From Saprospiraceae bacterium (GTDB lineage: Bacteria > Bacteroidota > Bacteroidia > Chitinophagales > Saprospiraceae): DNA of 64,000 nt. Position 1 is the first letter of the stretch. Each line of letters opens with the position of its first letter. The stretch is taken from assembly GCA_020628645.1 (NCBI GenBank), contig JAHDES010000005.1, forward strand, positions 62,001-126,000, in the 5' to 3' direction. The notes under the pieces were generated by a model. The model saw nothing but the letters and a program-made list of their open reading frames with translations. It did not search any database and was not told the origin of the DNA. The translations under genes and the position numbers were made by a program. Positions 44,171 to 53,986 of this stretch are shown here, piece by piece.

Positions 44171-46585
44171 ATGAAGTTTTTTACAATTTCTAATTTTATT
44201 AAAACTGCCTTATGTTTAGCAGCGACGTTTGTCTTTGTAAATGTACAGGCACAAGAATTTCAGCTAACGATTAATTCTCCTGCTGGTTCAGAAGCTTCTT
44301 ATGCCGCTGTAGTAGGTTCTTTTGGTCCTGCTGGCTGTGAAGTAAGTGGCGTTACTGCCGATTGTGGCTTAGCCGATGATGGTACTGCCCTGCCTACTGA
44401 AGCATGTAATGCTTTAGTAAATGATTTGACTGGACAAATTGCGATTATTGATCGTGGTTCTTGTAACTTTTCTATAAAATGTTACAATGCACAAACTGCA
44501 GGTGCTGTTGCAGCTATCGTATGTAATAATGTAGATGATCCTATATTTGCTATGGCGCCAGGTGATTTTGCAGACGACATCACTATTCCTTGTCTGATGG
44601 TTTCTCGTCAAGATTGCGCAGAATTCCGCGATTTAATCGGTGATGGCGTAAATGCATCTGTAGAAGCAGTAACAACGGCTTATCCTGAAGCAGTAGTTGT
44701 TTGGGGAGCAGCAGGTGAAGGTTCATTTGACGGTGGATTAAATGGCTGGTCAACAAGTAGTATTTCTTGTAGTGGTGCCGATGCTGAAGGCTTTGAAATG
44801 TGGCGCTGGACAGGTACTGGTGCTGCTGAAGATGCAGGTTGTGGTTCTGGAAATATTGCTTCTCCTACCGTTTGTAATGGAGCGATGTATTTCCAATCTA
44901 ATCTTTATGATGATGAAGGTGATTGTGGTGCTACTGTAGGTTCAGGGCCTTGTCCTGCTCCTCAAATGGGTGCTTTAATTTCTCCAATTATTGATTTGAG
45001 TGCTTCTACAGCACCAGCTGTTTCACTTCGTTTTACCCAAAATACTCGTCAATTTAACAGTCAATACTTTGTATCTTGGTCAGACGATGGTGGTGCGAAC
45101 TGGACAGATATTGAAATCAACCAAGATTTAGTAACAAATGATCCTGCTACTAATGATGTACAACGTATTTTATTAAATGGAGCAAATTTAACGGATCAAT
45201 TCCAGGTTCGTTTTATGTACAATGCAAACTATTATTTCTGGCTTATTGATGATGTACAAATCATTGAGGCAGAGGCAAATAATATGCGTGTAAATGCAAA
45301 CTTCTATTCTATTCCTAATAATGCAGTAACACCTGTGGATCAAGTAGATCCTGTTTATTTCTTAGCAGATATTCAAAATGTAGGTAGCGCGGAACAAACG
45401 AATGTAAATCTTAATGTCTCCATTTTTGATGCGACAGATAATGTTATCTATTCTCAAGATTTAAATTATGGTGCTATTGGTGCTGATTCATTAGCGGAAA
45501 ATGTTCCTTTTGCTGAAGCATGGACTCCTCCTGCAACTGCAGGGGAATATACAGGAGTTTATACCGTTTCTGCTGACTCTGCAGATTTTGATGAATCAAA
45601 CAATAGTGTAGCATTCGATTTCTTTATTAGCGAAAATAATTTTGCCAAAGAAACTGGTCGTACACGTGCTTTAGCTCCTGCAACAGCTAACTGGGATGAT
45701 GGTGCTCCTCATTCTTGGGCGATGGGTAATGTATTCCACATTAATACGTCGGAGAAAGAAATTGATGGCGAAGCAAATGTATTAGCTGTTGCTAATGCAG
45801 AATTTCATATTACAGGTCCTGCAGATAATTTAGCGGGTCAGTCTGTTACACTTTGGTTGTATGAGTGGGATAATGCTAATAATGACGATATTGCTCAATT
45901 GGATGAATTAACTCGTGTTGGATTTGACATTTATGTCTTTGATGCAAGCATGGATAATCCATTAGTTATTGAAACATCTTTCATTGATTTCTTAACGAAT
46001 GATCCTTCACAGCCTATTCTTTTAAATGCAGGAAAGGATTATGTATTAATGCTGGAGCATTCTGCGGCAGATGATGTGAATACACTTTTCTTAGAAGCAA
46101 GTGGAGATTTCGATTATTCAGCTCAGTATTTTGTAAATAACCCACTAGGTGGAGATAATGGTTTGGCTATTGGTGAAGCACGTTGGACATCAGTATTAGC
46201 AATTCCTTCAGATGGAGATATGTCTTCTGTATCTGAATATGGTACGACTGCTTTTGGTCGTGATATTGTACCTGTTATTCGTTTAGAAACAGTATGGATG
46301 TCTACAGTTGGGACCGAAGATATTTTATCAGATGATAATATCATGACTGTATATCCTAATCCGACTAGTGATTTAGTTAATCTTGACTTAGATTTAGTTC
46401 AAGCATCTGATTTAGAATTAGTGATCTTTGATCCAACAGGTAAGATTATTCTTTCTCAGAAACACCAAAAAGTAGATCAACAACGTATGACATTTGATGT
46501 GTCTAACTACACAGCAGGTGTTTATCATCTTGCCATCTATACCAATGAAGGTGTGAAAATGAAGCGTTTCTTTGTACAGAAATAA
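44171..46585 (+). CDS. Secreted PA-domain protein with T9SS C-terminal sorting domain
   Basis: 804 residues from ATG 44171 (a TTG two codons upstream is less likely). Signal peptide to about 25 (FVFVNVQAQ). Residues about 25-165 are a protease-associated (PA) domain with GQIAIIDRGSCNFSIKC and AGAVAAIVCNN. Residues about 180-375 look like a jelly-roll domain (FDGGLNGWSTSS ... WLIDDVQI), followed by a CARDB-like Ig domain and a lectin-like region. The last about 75 residues are a type A T9SS C-terminal domain (VYPNPTSDLVNLDL, YTAGVYHLAIYTNEG, KRFFVQK), so it is secreted and probably attached to the cell surface. No protease catalytic motif seen; function unknown. Confidence 0.9.
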   Translation: MKFFTISNFIKTALCLAATFVFVNVQAQEFQLTINSPAGSEASYAAVVGSFGPAGCEVSGVTADCGLADDGTALPTEACNALVNDLTGQIAIIDRGSCNFSIKCYNAQTAGAVAAIVCNNVDDPIFAMAPGDFADDITIPCLMVSRQDCAEFRDLIGDGVNASVEAVTTAYPEAVVVWGAAGEGSFDGGLNGWSTSSISCSGADAEGFEMWRWTGTGAAEDAGCGSGNIASPTVCNGAMYFQSNLYDDEGDCGATVGSGPCPAPQMGALISPIIDLSASTAPAVSLRFTQNTRQFNSQYFVSWSDDGGANWTDIEINQDLVTNDPATNDVQRILLNGANLTDQFQVRFMYNANYYFWLIDDVQIIEAEANNMRVNANFYSIPNNAVTPVDQVDPVYFLADIQNVGSAEQTNVNLNVSIFDATDNVIYSQDLNYGAIGADSLAENVPFAEAWTPPATAGEYTGVYTVSADSADFDESNNSVAFDFFISENNFAKETGRTRALAPATANWDDGAPHSWAMGNVFHINTSEKEIDGEANVLAVANAEFHITGPADNLAGQSVTLWLYEWDNANNDDIAQLDELTRVGFDIYVFDASMDNPLVIETSFIDFLTNDPSQPILLNAGKDYVLMLEHSAADDVNTLFLEASGDFDYSAQYFVNNPLGGDNGLAIGEARWTSVLAIPSDGDMSSVSEYGTTAFGRDIVPVIRLETVWMSTVGTEDILSDDNIMTVYPNPTSDLVNLDLDLVQASDLELVIFDPTGKIILSQKHQKVDQQRMTFDVSNYTAGVYHLAIYTNEGVKMKRFFVQK

Positions 46586-46622
46586 GAGATAAAGTCCTTT
46601 TTAAGGTCTTTTATTTTATAAT

Positions 46623-46657
46623 AAAACCCTCTTCACTTATTTAGTGGAGGGGGTTTT
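46623..46657 (+). terminator. Terminator of the PA-domain protein gene
   Basis: AAAACCCTCTTCAC pairs over 14 bases (two G-T pairs) with GTGGAGGGGGTTTT around a 7-base loop, 37 bases after the stop. Confidence 0.9.
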
Positions 46658-46735
46658 GTAATTTCTCATTGTTGCTTTTTCTTGTGGAATCGTTATGCAA
46701 GTACTAGTTTCTTTTATAAAATAGCTCACTTTTCT

Positions 46736-46766
46736 TTTGTAGAAGTCAGTCATCCCATTATTTTTG
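46736..46766 (+). promoter_or_regulatory. Bacteroidota-type promoter of the membrane protein-fabG unit
   Basis: TTTG at 46736-46739, 19-base spacer, TATTTTTG at 46759-46766: full consensus match. The start codon at 46805 would lie about 30 bases after transcription start. Confidence 0.65.
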
Positions 46767-46804
46767 TACATCTTTGAGAAAGATATTAAACTCGTATTTA
46801 TACA

Positions 46805-47341
46805 ATGAATCCAATCATCGAAGTTTTACTGGAATTACTCAAAATAACAGTTCCTGCACTTATTGTTTTCTTTACTGTTTATGTTTTAATGAAACAATAT
46901 CAAGAAGGCTTACGTGCTGAACGAAGTCATGAAACATTGCAAAAACAACGGAAAACAACTCTACCATTGCGACTTACTGCATATGAACGACTCTCTCTAT
47001 TTTGTGAACGTATTTCTATTCCTGCTATGGTGATGCGTGTAAAAACGCCTAATATGCAAGCAGCAGCTATGCGTTTGGCATTGATGATGGCGGTACAACA
47101 AGAATTTGAACATAATATTACCCAACAAGTTTATGTATCCGATCAATTGTGGCAAATTATCAAACTATCTAAAGATGATATATTGAATATGATCAATTTA
47201 GTAGGAGATAGTGTAGACCCTCAAGCAAGTGCAGATGAATTAGTAAATGCCCTATTTGCTGCATTAGAAGAACGGGAATCTATACCTCTAAATACAGCTT
47301 TGGCTGCAATCAAGAAAGAAGCTACTTTATTGTTGGCTTAA
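46805..47341 (+). CDS. Conserved membrane-anchored hypothetical protein (Bacteroidota type)
   Basis: 178 residues. One N-terminal membrane helix (LKITVPALIVFFTVYVLM) followed by a soluble, mostly helical part with LRLTAYERLSLFCERISIPAMVMR and VQQEFEHNITQQVYVSDQLW. Small proteins of this layout are widespread in Bacteroidota, without known function as far as I can recall. It lies 43 bp upstream of fabG on the same strand behind a full-consensus promoter, so co-transcription is likely, but whether it acts in lipid metabolism is unknown. Confidence 0.8.
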   Translation: MNPIIEVLLELLKITVPALIVFFTVYVLMKQYQEGLRAERSHETLQKQRKTTLPLRLTAYERLSLFCERISIPAMVMRVKTPNMQAAAMRLALMMAVQQEFEHNITQQVYVSDQLWQIIKLSKDDILNMINLVGDSVDPQASADELVNALFAALEERESIPLNTALAAIKKEATLLLA

Positions 47342-47384
47342 TTAAAAAAAATCATTTTAAACAAAACGAAATCAACTTCATTTT

Positions 47385-48131
47385 ATGAAATTACTAGAAG
47401 GGAAAACAGCAATTATTACAGGAGGTTCTCGTGGTATTGGAGAAGCAATCGTTCGACGATTTATAGAGGAAGGTGCTAATGTAGCTTTTACGTATCGTTC
47501 TTCTGCAGAAAAAGCAAATACCATAGTAAAAGAATTAGCGACAAATGGCACTATCATAAAAGCGTATCAATCAGATGCATCTTCTTATGAAGATGCGGAG
47601 GCCTTAGTAAAAGCAGTATTGGAAGATTTTGGTACAGTGGATATACTTATCAATAATGCAGGCATCACCAAAGATACATTGATGCTTCGAATGTCAGAAG
47701 AACAATGGGACGCTGTTATTGAAACCAATTTAAAATCAGTATTTAATCTTACCAAACATATTCTGCGTCCTATGATGAAAAACAGAAAAGGCTCAATAAT
47801 TAATATGAGTTCTGTTGTAGGAGTTTTTGGAAATGCAGGACAAGCTAATTATGCTGCTTCTAAAGCAGGCATTTTTGGTTTTACAAAATCTATTGCAAAA
47901 GAAGTAGGTTCTCGAAATATACGTTGCAATGCGATTGCCCCTGGTTTCATTGAAACAGATATGACCCATGAATTAGATGAAAAAACTAAGGAAGCTTTCT
48001 TAGCTGGTATTCCATTAAAACGGTTGGGACAAGGAAAAGAAGTAGCAGATGCATGCGTATTTCTAGCTTCAGACCATTCAAGTTATATTTCTGGACAAAC
48101 ACTCAGTGTTTGTGGGGCATTAAATTGTTAG
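47385..48131 (+). CDS. fabG: 3-oxoacyl-ACP reductase
   Basis: 248 residues, the usual FabG length. A classical SDR that reduces 3-oxoacyl-ACP with NADPH in fatty acid elongation. Motifs: TGGSRGIGEAI (cofactor glycines), NNAGITKDTLMLRMSEEQWD, a catalytic Ser in MSSVVGVFGNAGQANYAASKAG with Tyr-x3-Lys, IAPGFIETDMT, and the C-terminal YISGQTLSVCG. These match FabG closely, more than general SDRs. Second gene of the unit starting at 46805. Confidence 0.94.
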   Translation: MKLLEGKTAIITGGSRGIGEAIVRRFIEEGANVAFTYRSSAEKANTIVKELATNGTIIKAYQSDASSYEDAEALVKAVLEDFGTVDILINNAGITKDTLMLRMSEEQWDAVIETNLKSVFNLTKHILRPMMKNRKGSIINMSSVVGVFGNAGQANYAASKAGIFGFTKSIAKEVGSRNIRCNAIAPGFIETDMTHELDEKTKEAFLAGIPLKRLGQGKEVADACVFLASDHSSYISGQTLSVCGALNC

Positions 48132-48575
48132 AAAATGCAATTAAACAACTTTGCCAGAAAAAGGTTCAATAAAATTTGTTAATTACATAAATAGTATTAA
48201 TTTTAATGTAAGAGGAAATGACTTTTTCTTTTCGGTATTAAGTATTTAATACCTCAGTTGATAATAAATATGTAATAAATTATTCATTTCTTCTCTATCT
48301 GTTGTATCCCTTAATCATTATAGTTAGTAGAACATATCAAACTAGAGGAAGAACCAATTCGTTTATTGGCTTTCCCAATTTATATTCTGAAGGTTAGTTC
48401 ATGTTTACATACGGGTATTATCTAAATGCACCTTAGATAAACCTACTTTCTATTATTATCATTTATCATGAATTTTAATATTAATCTCTTCATGTTGTAT
48501 TTGTATAACTGCATGATTTGATATTACTTGTTCATGTTTATAATGATAGTTTTTAATAACATAAAAACATCTCTT
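48132..48575. other. 444-bp intergenic region
   Basis: AT-rich; no gene, hairpin terminator or complete promoter match recognised. It must hold the fabG 3' end and the promoter of the following secreted protein gene. Confidence 0.4.
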
Positions 48576-50735
48576 ATGAAAAGAATACTATTCTTACTCT
48601 TATTTTGTGTAAGTACAGTGATGCTTTATGCACAACCAACGAATAATACCTGTGCTGGGGCTATCCCTGCTACTTTTATCAATGCTCAAGGAACAGGTTG
48701 TGATGTACCTACTACACTTCCTTTTGTTGCCGATGGTACTACAGCAAGTGGACAAACAGTATCCTGTAGTAATGCAGGAAATGATCAATTTTTTACTTGG
48801 ACAGCTACTACCGATGCCTTAAATTTCACACAATTAGCACCTGGAAATCCTGGAGTAGCTATTTGGGATGCAGGTTGTACTACTGAAATTGCTTGTCTAG
48901 CAACTTTTACAGATGGACAGTTATTTGGCTGGAATGTTGGTGATAATTTAGTCATTCAGATTTATGATTTTGCTGGCTCTAGCTCAGATGTAGCTTTTTG
49001 TTTAGAAGAATTAGCTTCCTCTTGTAATAATGATTTGACTTGTGATGTAGCTGCGGGCGAATTTTATTGTGTTTGTACTTCAGATTGTCCATGTGGATAT
49101 ACTCAAGCTAATAATGATGTCGTATTTATTTCAGGATATGAAACAGGAAGTTTTGCAGGTTCTGTAACGCCTTTCGTTTATTGTGAAAGTCAAGTTAGTA
49201 CAGGAGCTATTGATCAAATCCCTGAGATGGTATACATTCCATTTGCTCCTTTAGCAGGTTCTCCTTGTATCCCTACATGGGATTTAAGTACAGATTTCGG
49301 AAGCATCTTTGCTAGTACTGACCCTATCTCTCCTTCTACTGATGTTGACGACGGATTTATTGCTCTAGTAGGATTGACAGATGCCGATATTACAGCTTCT
49401 GGAGGTACAGTTACAGTTACTTTTGATGATCCGAATGGGCCTTGTTCTATTCCTTTAGTTATTGATTTATCTACGGCCTTAAATTCAGGAGATGTAGCTT
49501 GGTCAGGAACAGCAGCAGCAGAATGCCCTGGTGTATGTGGTTCGCCTGAAGCAACTTTTGTGAGCTACGATTGTGCTGCACCATCTGTGACCATTGAAGT
49601 AAGAAATTTAGGTACACCTTCTGCAGGTTCTACAGGTTTCACTTGGACGTTACAAGATGCGACAGGGACTGTTATAAGTACAATTCCAGTGACAGCACTA
49701 GGTAATGTAGTTATTCCACTTCCTGATAATACTCAGATATATGACTTGGTAGCTAGTGATGGTGTTACACCAGGCTGTGATGTAGGATTCTTTAATAATC
49801 CTAATTTTTATGGTGATTGCCGAATGGTAATGGCTGGTTGTACAGATATAATTATGGAAGGAGATTTTGAGACTGTTCCTCCTGTAGCTTGGACAGAATT
49901 ATCAGTGGATAATAGTAATACGCCAACGCCTTTTGCAATTGTAGGGCCAACTCCTGCTTTAGCTGATGCAAATGGTGCATGGTTAGGAGGTTATGGTAAT
50001 GCAGCTATTGGTACTGGAGCGCCATTTACGACTACTATTTCTCAAATGATGACTATTCCAGCTGGTACAGCAACCTTGTACTTTTGGGCAGAGGTTCCAG
50101 TAATGCAAACATCTCACACCTTTACAATGGATGTAGATGGTACAGTCTTATTAACTAATGCTGATGTACTTCCTAATGAAGATTTAAATTGGCGAGAATA
50201 CTCAGTTGATTTAAGTGCTTTTGCTGATGGTGCAATGCATACCATTACGTTTAATTTAATAGAAGATGGTACTGATCCAGATGGTGATGGTACATTCCAA
50301 ACAAACATCTTTATTGATGAAGTAATCTTGGAAAGCTGTTCTTCAGCTTGTCCACCAGATTATGCTGTAGGTGGTAATGGTGGATTGACAGGAACTGAGG
50401 CAGGAACGGCAGATTATGAAACGGATGGAAGTATTGATTCAGATCAAACTATTGCTAGTACGGCTATGGTAGATTATGATTCAGCTATAGATATTGATCT
50501 TTCACCAAATTTTGAAGTGCAATTAGGAGCAATATTCTGTGCATTTATTGATGGGTGTAATGGTGGAGCAGGTGGTGTTAATTTAACATCTAATGAAGAT
50601 AACTCTGCTAAGGCAAAATCAGGTGACCTATCAAGTGATATTATTGAGATGGGATCTAGAGCTGATGGTCGTAGCATCCTAAAAACAGATAAATATCAAC
50701 GTACTCAAGAGGCACAAGTAAATGGTGAATTATAA
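48576..50735 (+). CDS. Secreted Cys-rich protein with C-terminal 3-coathanger-like stack
   Basis: 719 residues from ATG 48576, chosen because it begins a clean signal peptide (MKRILFLLLFCVSTVMLYAQ); earlier in-frame starts (TTG at 48528, ATGs at 48534 and 48543) add residues ahead of the signal. Contains a jelly-roll-like segment (ILFWAEVPVMQTSHTFTMDV type strands at about 480-590) and many Cys pairs. Near the C-terminus TADYETDGSIDSD ... SAIDIDLSPNFEVQLGAIF resembles the 3-coathanger stack domain of Bacteroidota secreted proteins. The last about 45 residues are polar and lack a T9SS domain. Function unknown. Confidence 0.78.
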   Translation: MKRILFLLLFCVSTVMLYAQPTNNTCAGAIPATFINAQGTGCDVPTTLPFVADGTTASGQTVSCSNAGNDQFFTWTATTDALNFTQLAPGNPGVAIWDAGCTTEIACLATFTDGQLFGWNVGDNLVIQIYDFAGSSSDVAFCLEELASSCNNDLTCDVAAGEFYCVCTSDCPCGYTQANNDVVFISGYETGSFAGSVTPFVYCESQVSTGAIDQIPEMVYIPFAPLAGSPCIPTWDLSTDFGSIFASTDPISPSTDVDDGFIALVGLTDADITASGGTVTVTFDDPNGPCSIPLVIDLSTALNSGDVAWSGTAAAECPGVCGSPEATFVSYDCAAPSVTIEVRNLGTPSAGSTGFTWTLQDATGTVISTIPVTALGNVVIPLPDNTQIYDLVASDGVTPGCDVGFFNNPNFYGDCRMVMAGCTDIIMEGDFETVPPVAWTELSVDNSNTPTPFAIVGPTPALADANGAWLGGYGNAAIGTGAPFTTTISQMMTIPAGTATLYFWAEVPVMQTSHTFTMDVDGTVLLTNADVLPNEDLNWREYSVDLSAFADGAMHTITFNLIEDGTDPDGDGTFQTNIFIDEVILESCSSACPPDYAVGGNGGLTGTEAGTADYETDGSIDSDQTIASTAMVDYDSAIDIDLSPNFEVQLGAIFCAFIDGCNGGAGGVNLTSNEDNSAKAKSGDLSSDIIEMGSRADGRSILKTDKYQRTQEAQVNGEL

Positions 50736-50771
50736 TTAACAGAGAAAATATTAGAATTGGAATATGTCGAG

Positions 50772-50801
50772 AGCCATCAACCTTGTGTTGATGGCTTTTT
50801 T
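50772..50801 (+). terminator. Terminator of the secreted protein gene
   Basis: Perfect 10-bp stem AGCCATCAAC / GTTGATGGCT, 5-base loop, running into six T. It overlaps the stop of the convergent ATP-grasp gene at 50800. Confidence 0.93.
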
Positions 50802-51873
50802 AATGTTCTTTTGCATAAGCCTCAATTTTTTTGAAATATTGTCGAAGTTGACGGAGAGCTGTCCACATTTCCTTTATGGGCATGTATGCTGCACCTTGTT
50901 TTTTATTATACTGACTAATTTTGAAGACGATTTTCCAATGTTGTATTAATGCTTGTACTGCTTTCCAATAGCTTCCGTTGTCAGGGTCATAAATATGGGT
51001 GGGTTCGGAGCATACTCCGTTCATTTCTAATATCTTGAGTTGTTTTCCTGTACTTAAATCTTCTATAGAATTGCATTTAATATCAAATCTACCATAATAC
51101 ACACCCTCTAATTGATTATTTAAATGATCAAAAAAAGTTTCCATTTCGGGTCGTACTAAATGAGTACCATCTCGGAAAATTGTTCCTTTTGAATGATTAC
51201 CAATGATGCCTAATGAAACTCGTTCTCCTTTTTTTGGAATTTTATGGAGTAGGGTAGGATACATTTCTTCTATACGACCCAATTGCAATTTTGCTCTAGC
51301 TTTATTTAATACTAGGGATCGAACACTTGAGCTGCCATCGCCAATAACATGTAAAAATTCTTTGGTGGTGATAGAGGTGATTTTTCCTTTTTTTTCATAT
51401 GGAAGACGATGATAAAACACACCTATTTCTTCTGGGAGATGAATTAATTCTTGAAGAATAATAGGAATTTTATACTTCGATAAATACTCTTCTAAATCTT
51501 CAGAAGTATTTACTTTTTCAACCAATAAACCTCTAAAACCAATATCAGGTTTTGCAATCAAAGGATAAGAAATCCCCATTTCTTTTATCAACAGTTCTGT
51601 TTGAATAAATTGGTCATTGGGTTGCACTAAAATACTTTTTGGACGATAAGCAATAGGAATTTTTTGTAGTGTTTCATACTTAGATTCTATTCCCATACCT
51701 CCAGAATAGATAGCTGGATTTGCTGCTGCAAAAAAACCGGGATGACCTGCTTTTACAGAAAGATAGCAACCATAAAGAAAAAGAGGGGCATTCAGGGTGG
51801 TCACAGACCAGTATTCCCAATTGGTCAGTCGAATAATTCGAGGATGAAGCTTAATGCGTTGCCAAAGATTCAC
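50800..51873 (-). CDS. ATP-grasp domain protein of unknown substrate
   Basis: 357 residues. The central part has the fold signature of ATP-grasp ligases: YPLIAKPDIGFRG (ATP-binding Lys and Gly-rich loop), IILQELIHLPEEIGVFYHR, and in the last third GRFDIKCNSIEDL and LKILEMNGVCSEPTHIYDP, which hold the Asp, Glu and Asn that bind Mg-ATP. Such enzymes join a carboxylate to an amine, but the substrate cannot be named. Start is GTG 51873, 23 bases inside the end of the NRDE gene, so translation is coupled. Last gene of a four-gene minus-strand cluster. Confidence 0.8.
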   Translation of the reverse strand: MNLWQRIKLHPRIIRLTNWEYWSVTTLNAPLFLYGCYLSVKAGHPGFFAAANPAIYSGGMGIESKYETLQKIPIAYRPKSILVQPNDQFIQTELLIKEMGISYPLIAKPDIGFRGLLVEKVNTSEDLEEYLSKYKIPIILQELIHLPEEIGVFYHRLPYEKKGKITSITTKEFLHVIGDGSSSVRSLVLNKARAKLQLGRIEEMYPTLLHKIPKKGERVSLGIIGNHSKGTIFRDGTHLVRPEMETFFDHLNNQLEGVYYGRFDIKCNSIEDLSTGKQLKILEMNGVCSEPTHIYDPDNGSYWKAVQALIQHWKIVFKISQYNKKQGAAYMPIKEMWTALRQLRQYFKKIEAYAKEH

Positions 51874-52588
51874 GTGTAGATGGAATAGTTAATGTCTCAA
51901 TTTTCTCATCTTGATGTAACAAATCTAAATAATTCATCTGAATTTGTTGTCCTTTTTTTGCAATACAAGTAATACTGACCGTTTGTACCAAATTCATCCG
52001 ATTCATCACAAAGTCATTATACGGATCGCCTTCTCCTCCATTTCGATGAAAATCAAGAATAATATTTTTATCAAAATTTGTTTGCATATTTCGCCATGTA
52101 TCAAACCAAGCTTGTCGTTTTTCCTGCATCGCTGAAGGATATAACGTCGAAGAGGACCAAATGTATTGCGCTTTTGTATCTAAGGATTTCCAATGTTTGC
52201 CCTGACCATCCCAGCGTATCTCTACTAATTCACCATTATCATAACTTATCATTGTGAAAGGCTCCATTTCTTCAAATTGATACCTATTGAAAAAGCTATG
52301 AACATTTTTAAATGAGAAAAAATCCAACGCCATTAAGCCTCTACTTCTTCGATACTTGGCTTTTCGTTGATGACGGTCAAAAGCGCCATTTAATATACAG
52401 ACAAATTGATTGGTGTTCGAAGCAACGATCCATGTACCACCAGCGGCATGATCTCTTGGGAAAATCAATTCTTTATCAAAAAGTTGATCTCGACTGATAT
52501 TTTTAGGCGAACGCAGATAATTTTCATCTCTATTCTGCGTCAGAAAGAAATCATTTTCTCCAATTGGAAGGTAGGTTAAGGTACACAT
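51851..52588 (-). CDS. NRDE-family (TANGO2-like) protein
   Basis: 245 residues. Begins MCTLTYLP and carries the name-giving motif as TQNRDENYLRSP, followed by FPRDHAAGGTWIVASNTN, all family-defining. Cys2, exposed after Met removal, is the predicted N-terminal nucleophile, as in the Ntn-hydrolase fold. Eukaryotic TANGO2 is implicated in lipid or heme handling, but bacterial function is not established. 12 bp after the deiodinase-like gene and overlapping the ATP-grasp gene by 23 bp. Confidence 0.9.
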   Translation of the reverse strand: MCTLTYLPIGENDFFLTQNRDENYLRSPKNISRDQLFDKELIFPRDHAAGGTWIVASNTNQFVCILNGAFDRHQRKAKYRRSRGLMALDFFSFKNVHSFFNRYQFEEMEPFTMISYDNGELVEIRWDGQGKHWKSLDTKAQYIWSSSTLYPSAMQEKRQAWFDTWRNMQTNFDKNIILDFHRNGGEGDPYNDFVMNRMNLVQTVSITCIAKKGQQIQMNYLDLLHQDEKIETLTIPSTRESLATH

Positions 52589-52600
52589 GAATAGATGATT

Positions 52601-53266
52601 TTATTCATAATAGACAATGACATCTTCTTTCGATTTACGAGTGAGTTCAGGAACTTCAGCTCCTTCGGCTGGATAGCCAACAGGAATTAATAAAAAAGGA
52701 CGTTCATTATCAGGACGATTTAATATTTTCTGAAGAAAATTCATTGGACTGGGTGTATGGGTCAGTGTAACCAAACCAGCATTATGAATTGCCGTTAATA
52801 AAAAACCTGCTGCCAAACCAACTGATTCATTGACATAATAATTCTTCTTTTTCTCTCCATCTACAACATCATACGCCTTTTTAAACACGATAATAAGCCA
52901 AGGCGCAATTTCCAAGAAAGGTTTGTGCCAATCTGTCCCGAAAGGAGCAAGATCCTTCAACCATTCTTCTGACATCCGTCCATTATAATTGGTGTATTCT
53001 TCCTCTTCGGCTGCTTTTCGGATGGCAGATTTTATCACAGGATCACATACCGCACAAAATGTCCAAGGTTGTTTGTGTGCGCCAGATGGGGCAGAAGAGG
53101 CGGTCATGATTAAATTTTCGATGACTTCTTTTGCGATAGGACGATCTGAAAATTCTCGTAAAGAACGCCTTCTATCCATGTAGGTATAATAGTCTTTTGC
53201 ACGCTGAGCAGATTCTTCTACAGGATAGGTAATTCCTTGATAAGGAATAAAGTTATTTGATTTCAA
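52601..53266 (-). CDS. Iodotyrosine deiodinase-like nitroreductase-family flavoprotein
   Basis: 221 residues, FMN nitroreductase fold. Unlike general nitroreductases it closely follows the iodotyrosine deiodinase (IYD) pattern: RRSLREFSDRPI, TASSAPSGAHKQPWTF, and the substrate lid EEEYTNYNGRM with W and DWHKPFLEIAPWLIIVF, which supply the Glu, Tyr and Lys that clamp halotyrosine in IYD. The stretch IHNAGLVTLTHTPSPMNFL ends the flavin pocket. IYD reductively removes iodide or bromide from halogenated tyrosine; a bacterial homologue from Haliscomenobacter hydrossis has been characterised. 18 bp after the SDR gene, 12 bp before the NRDE gene. Confidence 0.88.
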   Translation of the reverse strand: MKSNNFIPYQGITYPVEESAQRAKDYYTYMDRRRSLREFSDRPIAKEVIENLIMTASSAPSGAHKQPWTFCAVCDPVIKSAIRKAAEEEEYTNYNGRMSEEWLKDLAPFGTDWHKPFLEIAPWLIIVFKKAYDVVDGEKKKNYYVNESVGLAAGFLLTAIHNAGLVTLTHTPSPMNFLQKILNRPDNERPFLLIPVGYPAEGAEVPELTRKSKEDVIVYYE

Positions 53267-53284
53267 TGGACTATGTTTTAATGA

Positions 53285-53986
53285 TTACAAATCACCCAAT
53301 TGAGGACGAAGGATAATTTCTTCTACAACAGCAGATGGACTCATTTTAGATGCCATGACTACCGATTTTGCAATATCACTAGCTTGCATAAGTCGTTCGT
53401 CAGGTAAATCTACGCCTGCCCACGAATTGGACCAAGTAGCACCTGGTAAAATAGAAGTGACTTTGATGCCTTTATCTTTCAATTCTTCTCGTAGGACTTT
53501 AGAAAAACCTAAAAGTGCAAATTTTGAAATCGTATACGAACCTCCATTCGGATAAGCAGCGATACTCGCAATAGAACACATATTAAAGATATGTCCAGCT
53601 TTTTGCTTCAAGAACAGTGGCATCAACGCACGAGTAAGATAGTAGGCACTATAGAGATTGGTTTCAATCTGTTGTTCTAGAATACCATCGTCTTCTTTAT
53701 GGATTTCACCAGAGAGAAAGATTCCAGCATTATTTACCAAAACATCTACCGCTCCCCAATTTCTTTTAACAAATTCAGCAAACCCCAATACTTCTTTTTT
53801 ATCACGCATATCGACAACTTTTGTCAATACTTCAATATCTGGATAGATGGCTTGCAATGCCGTTTTTCGGTGTTCAAGATCATCTGCAGTTCGTGCACAA
53901 AGCGCAAGATCATGTCCCTCAGCGGCATAGGCTTCTGCGATGGCCCAGCCAATCCCTTTTGTAGCTCCTGTAATTACTATTCGCAT
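53285..53986 (-). CDS. Short-chain dehydrogenase/reductase
   Basis: 233 residues, classical SDR: ITGATKGIGWAIAEAY for cofactor, VDVLVNNAGIFLSGEI, catalytic Ser in MCSIASIAAYPNGGSYTISKFALLGF with Tyr-x3-Lys, and VTSILPGATWS. The ALCARTADD stretch after the second strand suggests NADP use. Substrate unknown. First gene of the four-gene minus-strand cluster; 18 bp to the deiodinase-like gene. Divergent from the ABC transporter operon. Confidence 0.92.
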   Translation of the reverse strand: MRIVITGATKGIGWAIAEAYAAEGHDLALCARTADDLEHRKTALQAIYPDIEVLTKVVDMRDKKEVLGFAEFVKRNWGAVDVLVNNAGIFLSGEIHKEDDGILEQQIETNLYSAYYLTRALMPLFLKQKAGHIFNMCSIASIAAYPNGGSYTISKFALLGFSKVLREELKDKGIKVTSILPGATWSNSWAGVDLPDERLMQASDIAKSVVMASKMSPSAVVEEIILRPQLGDL

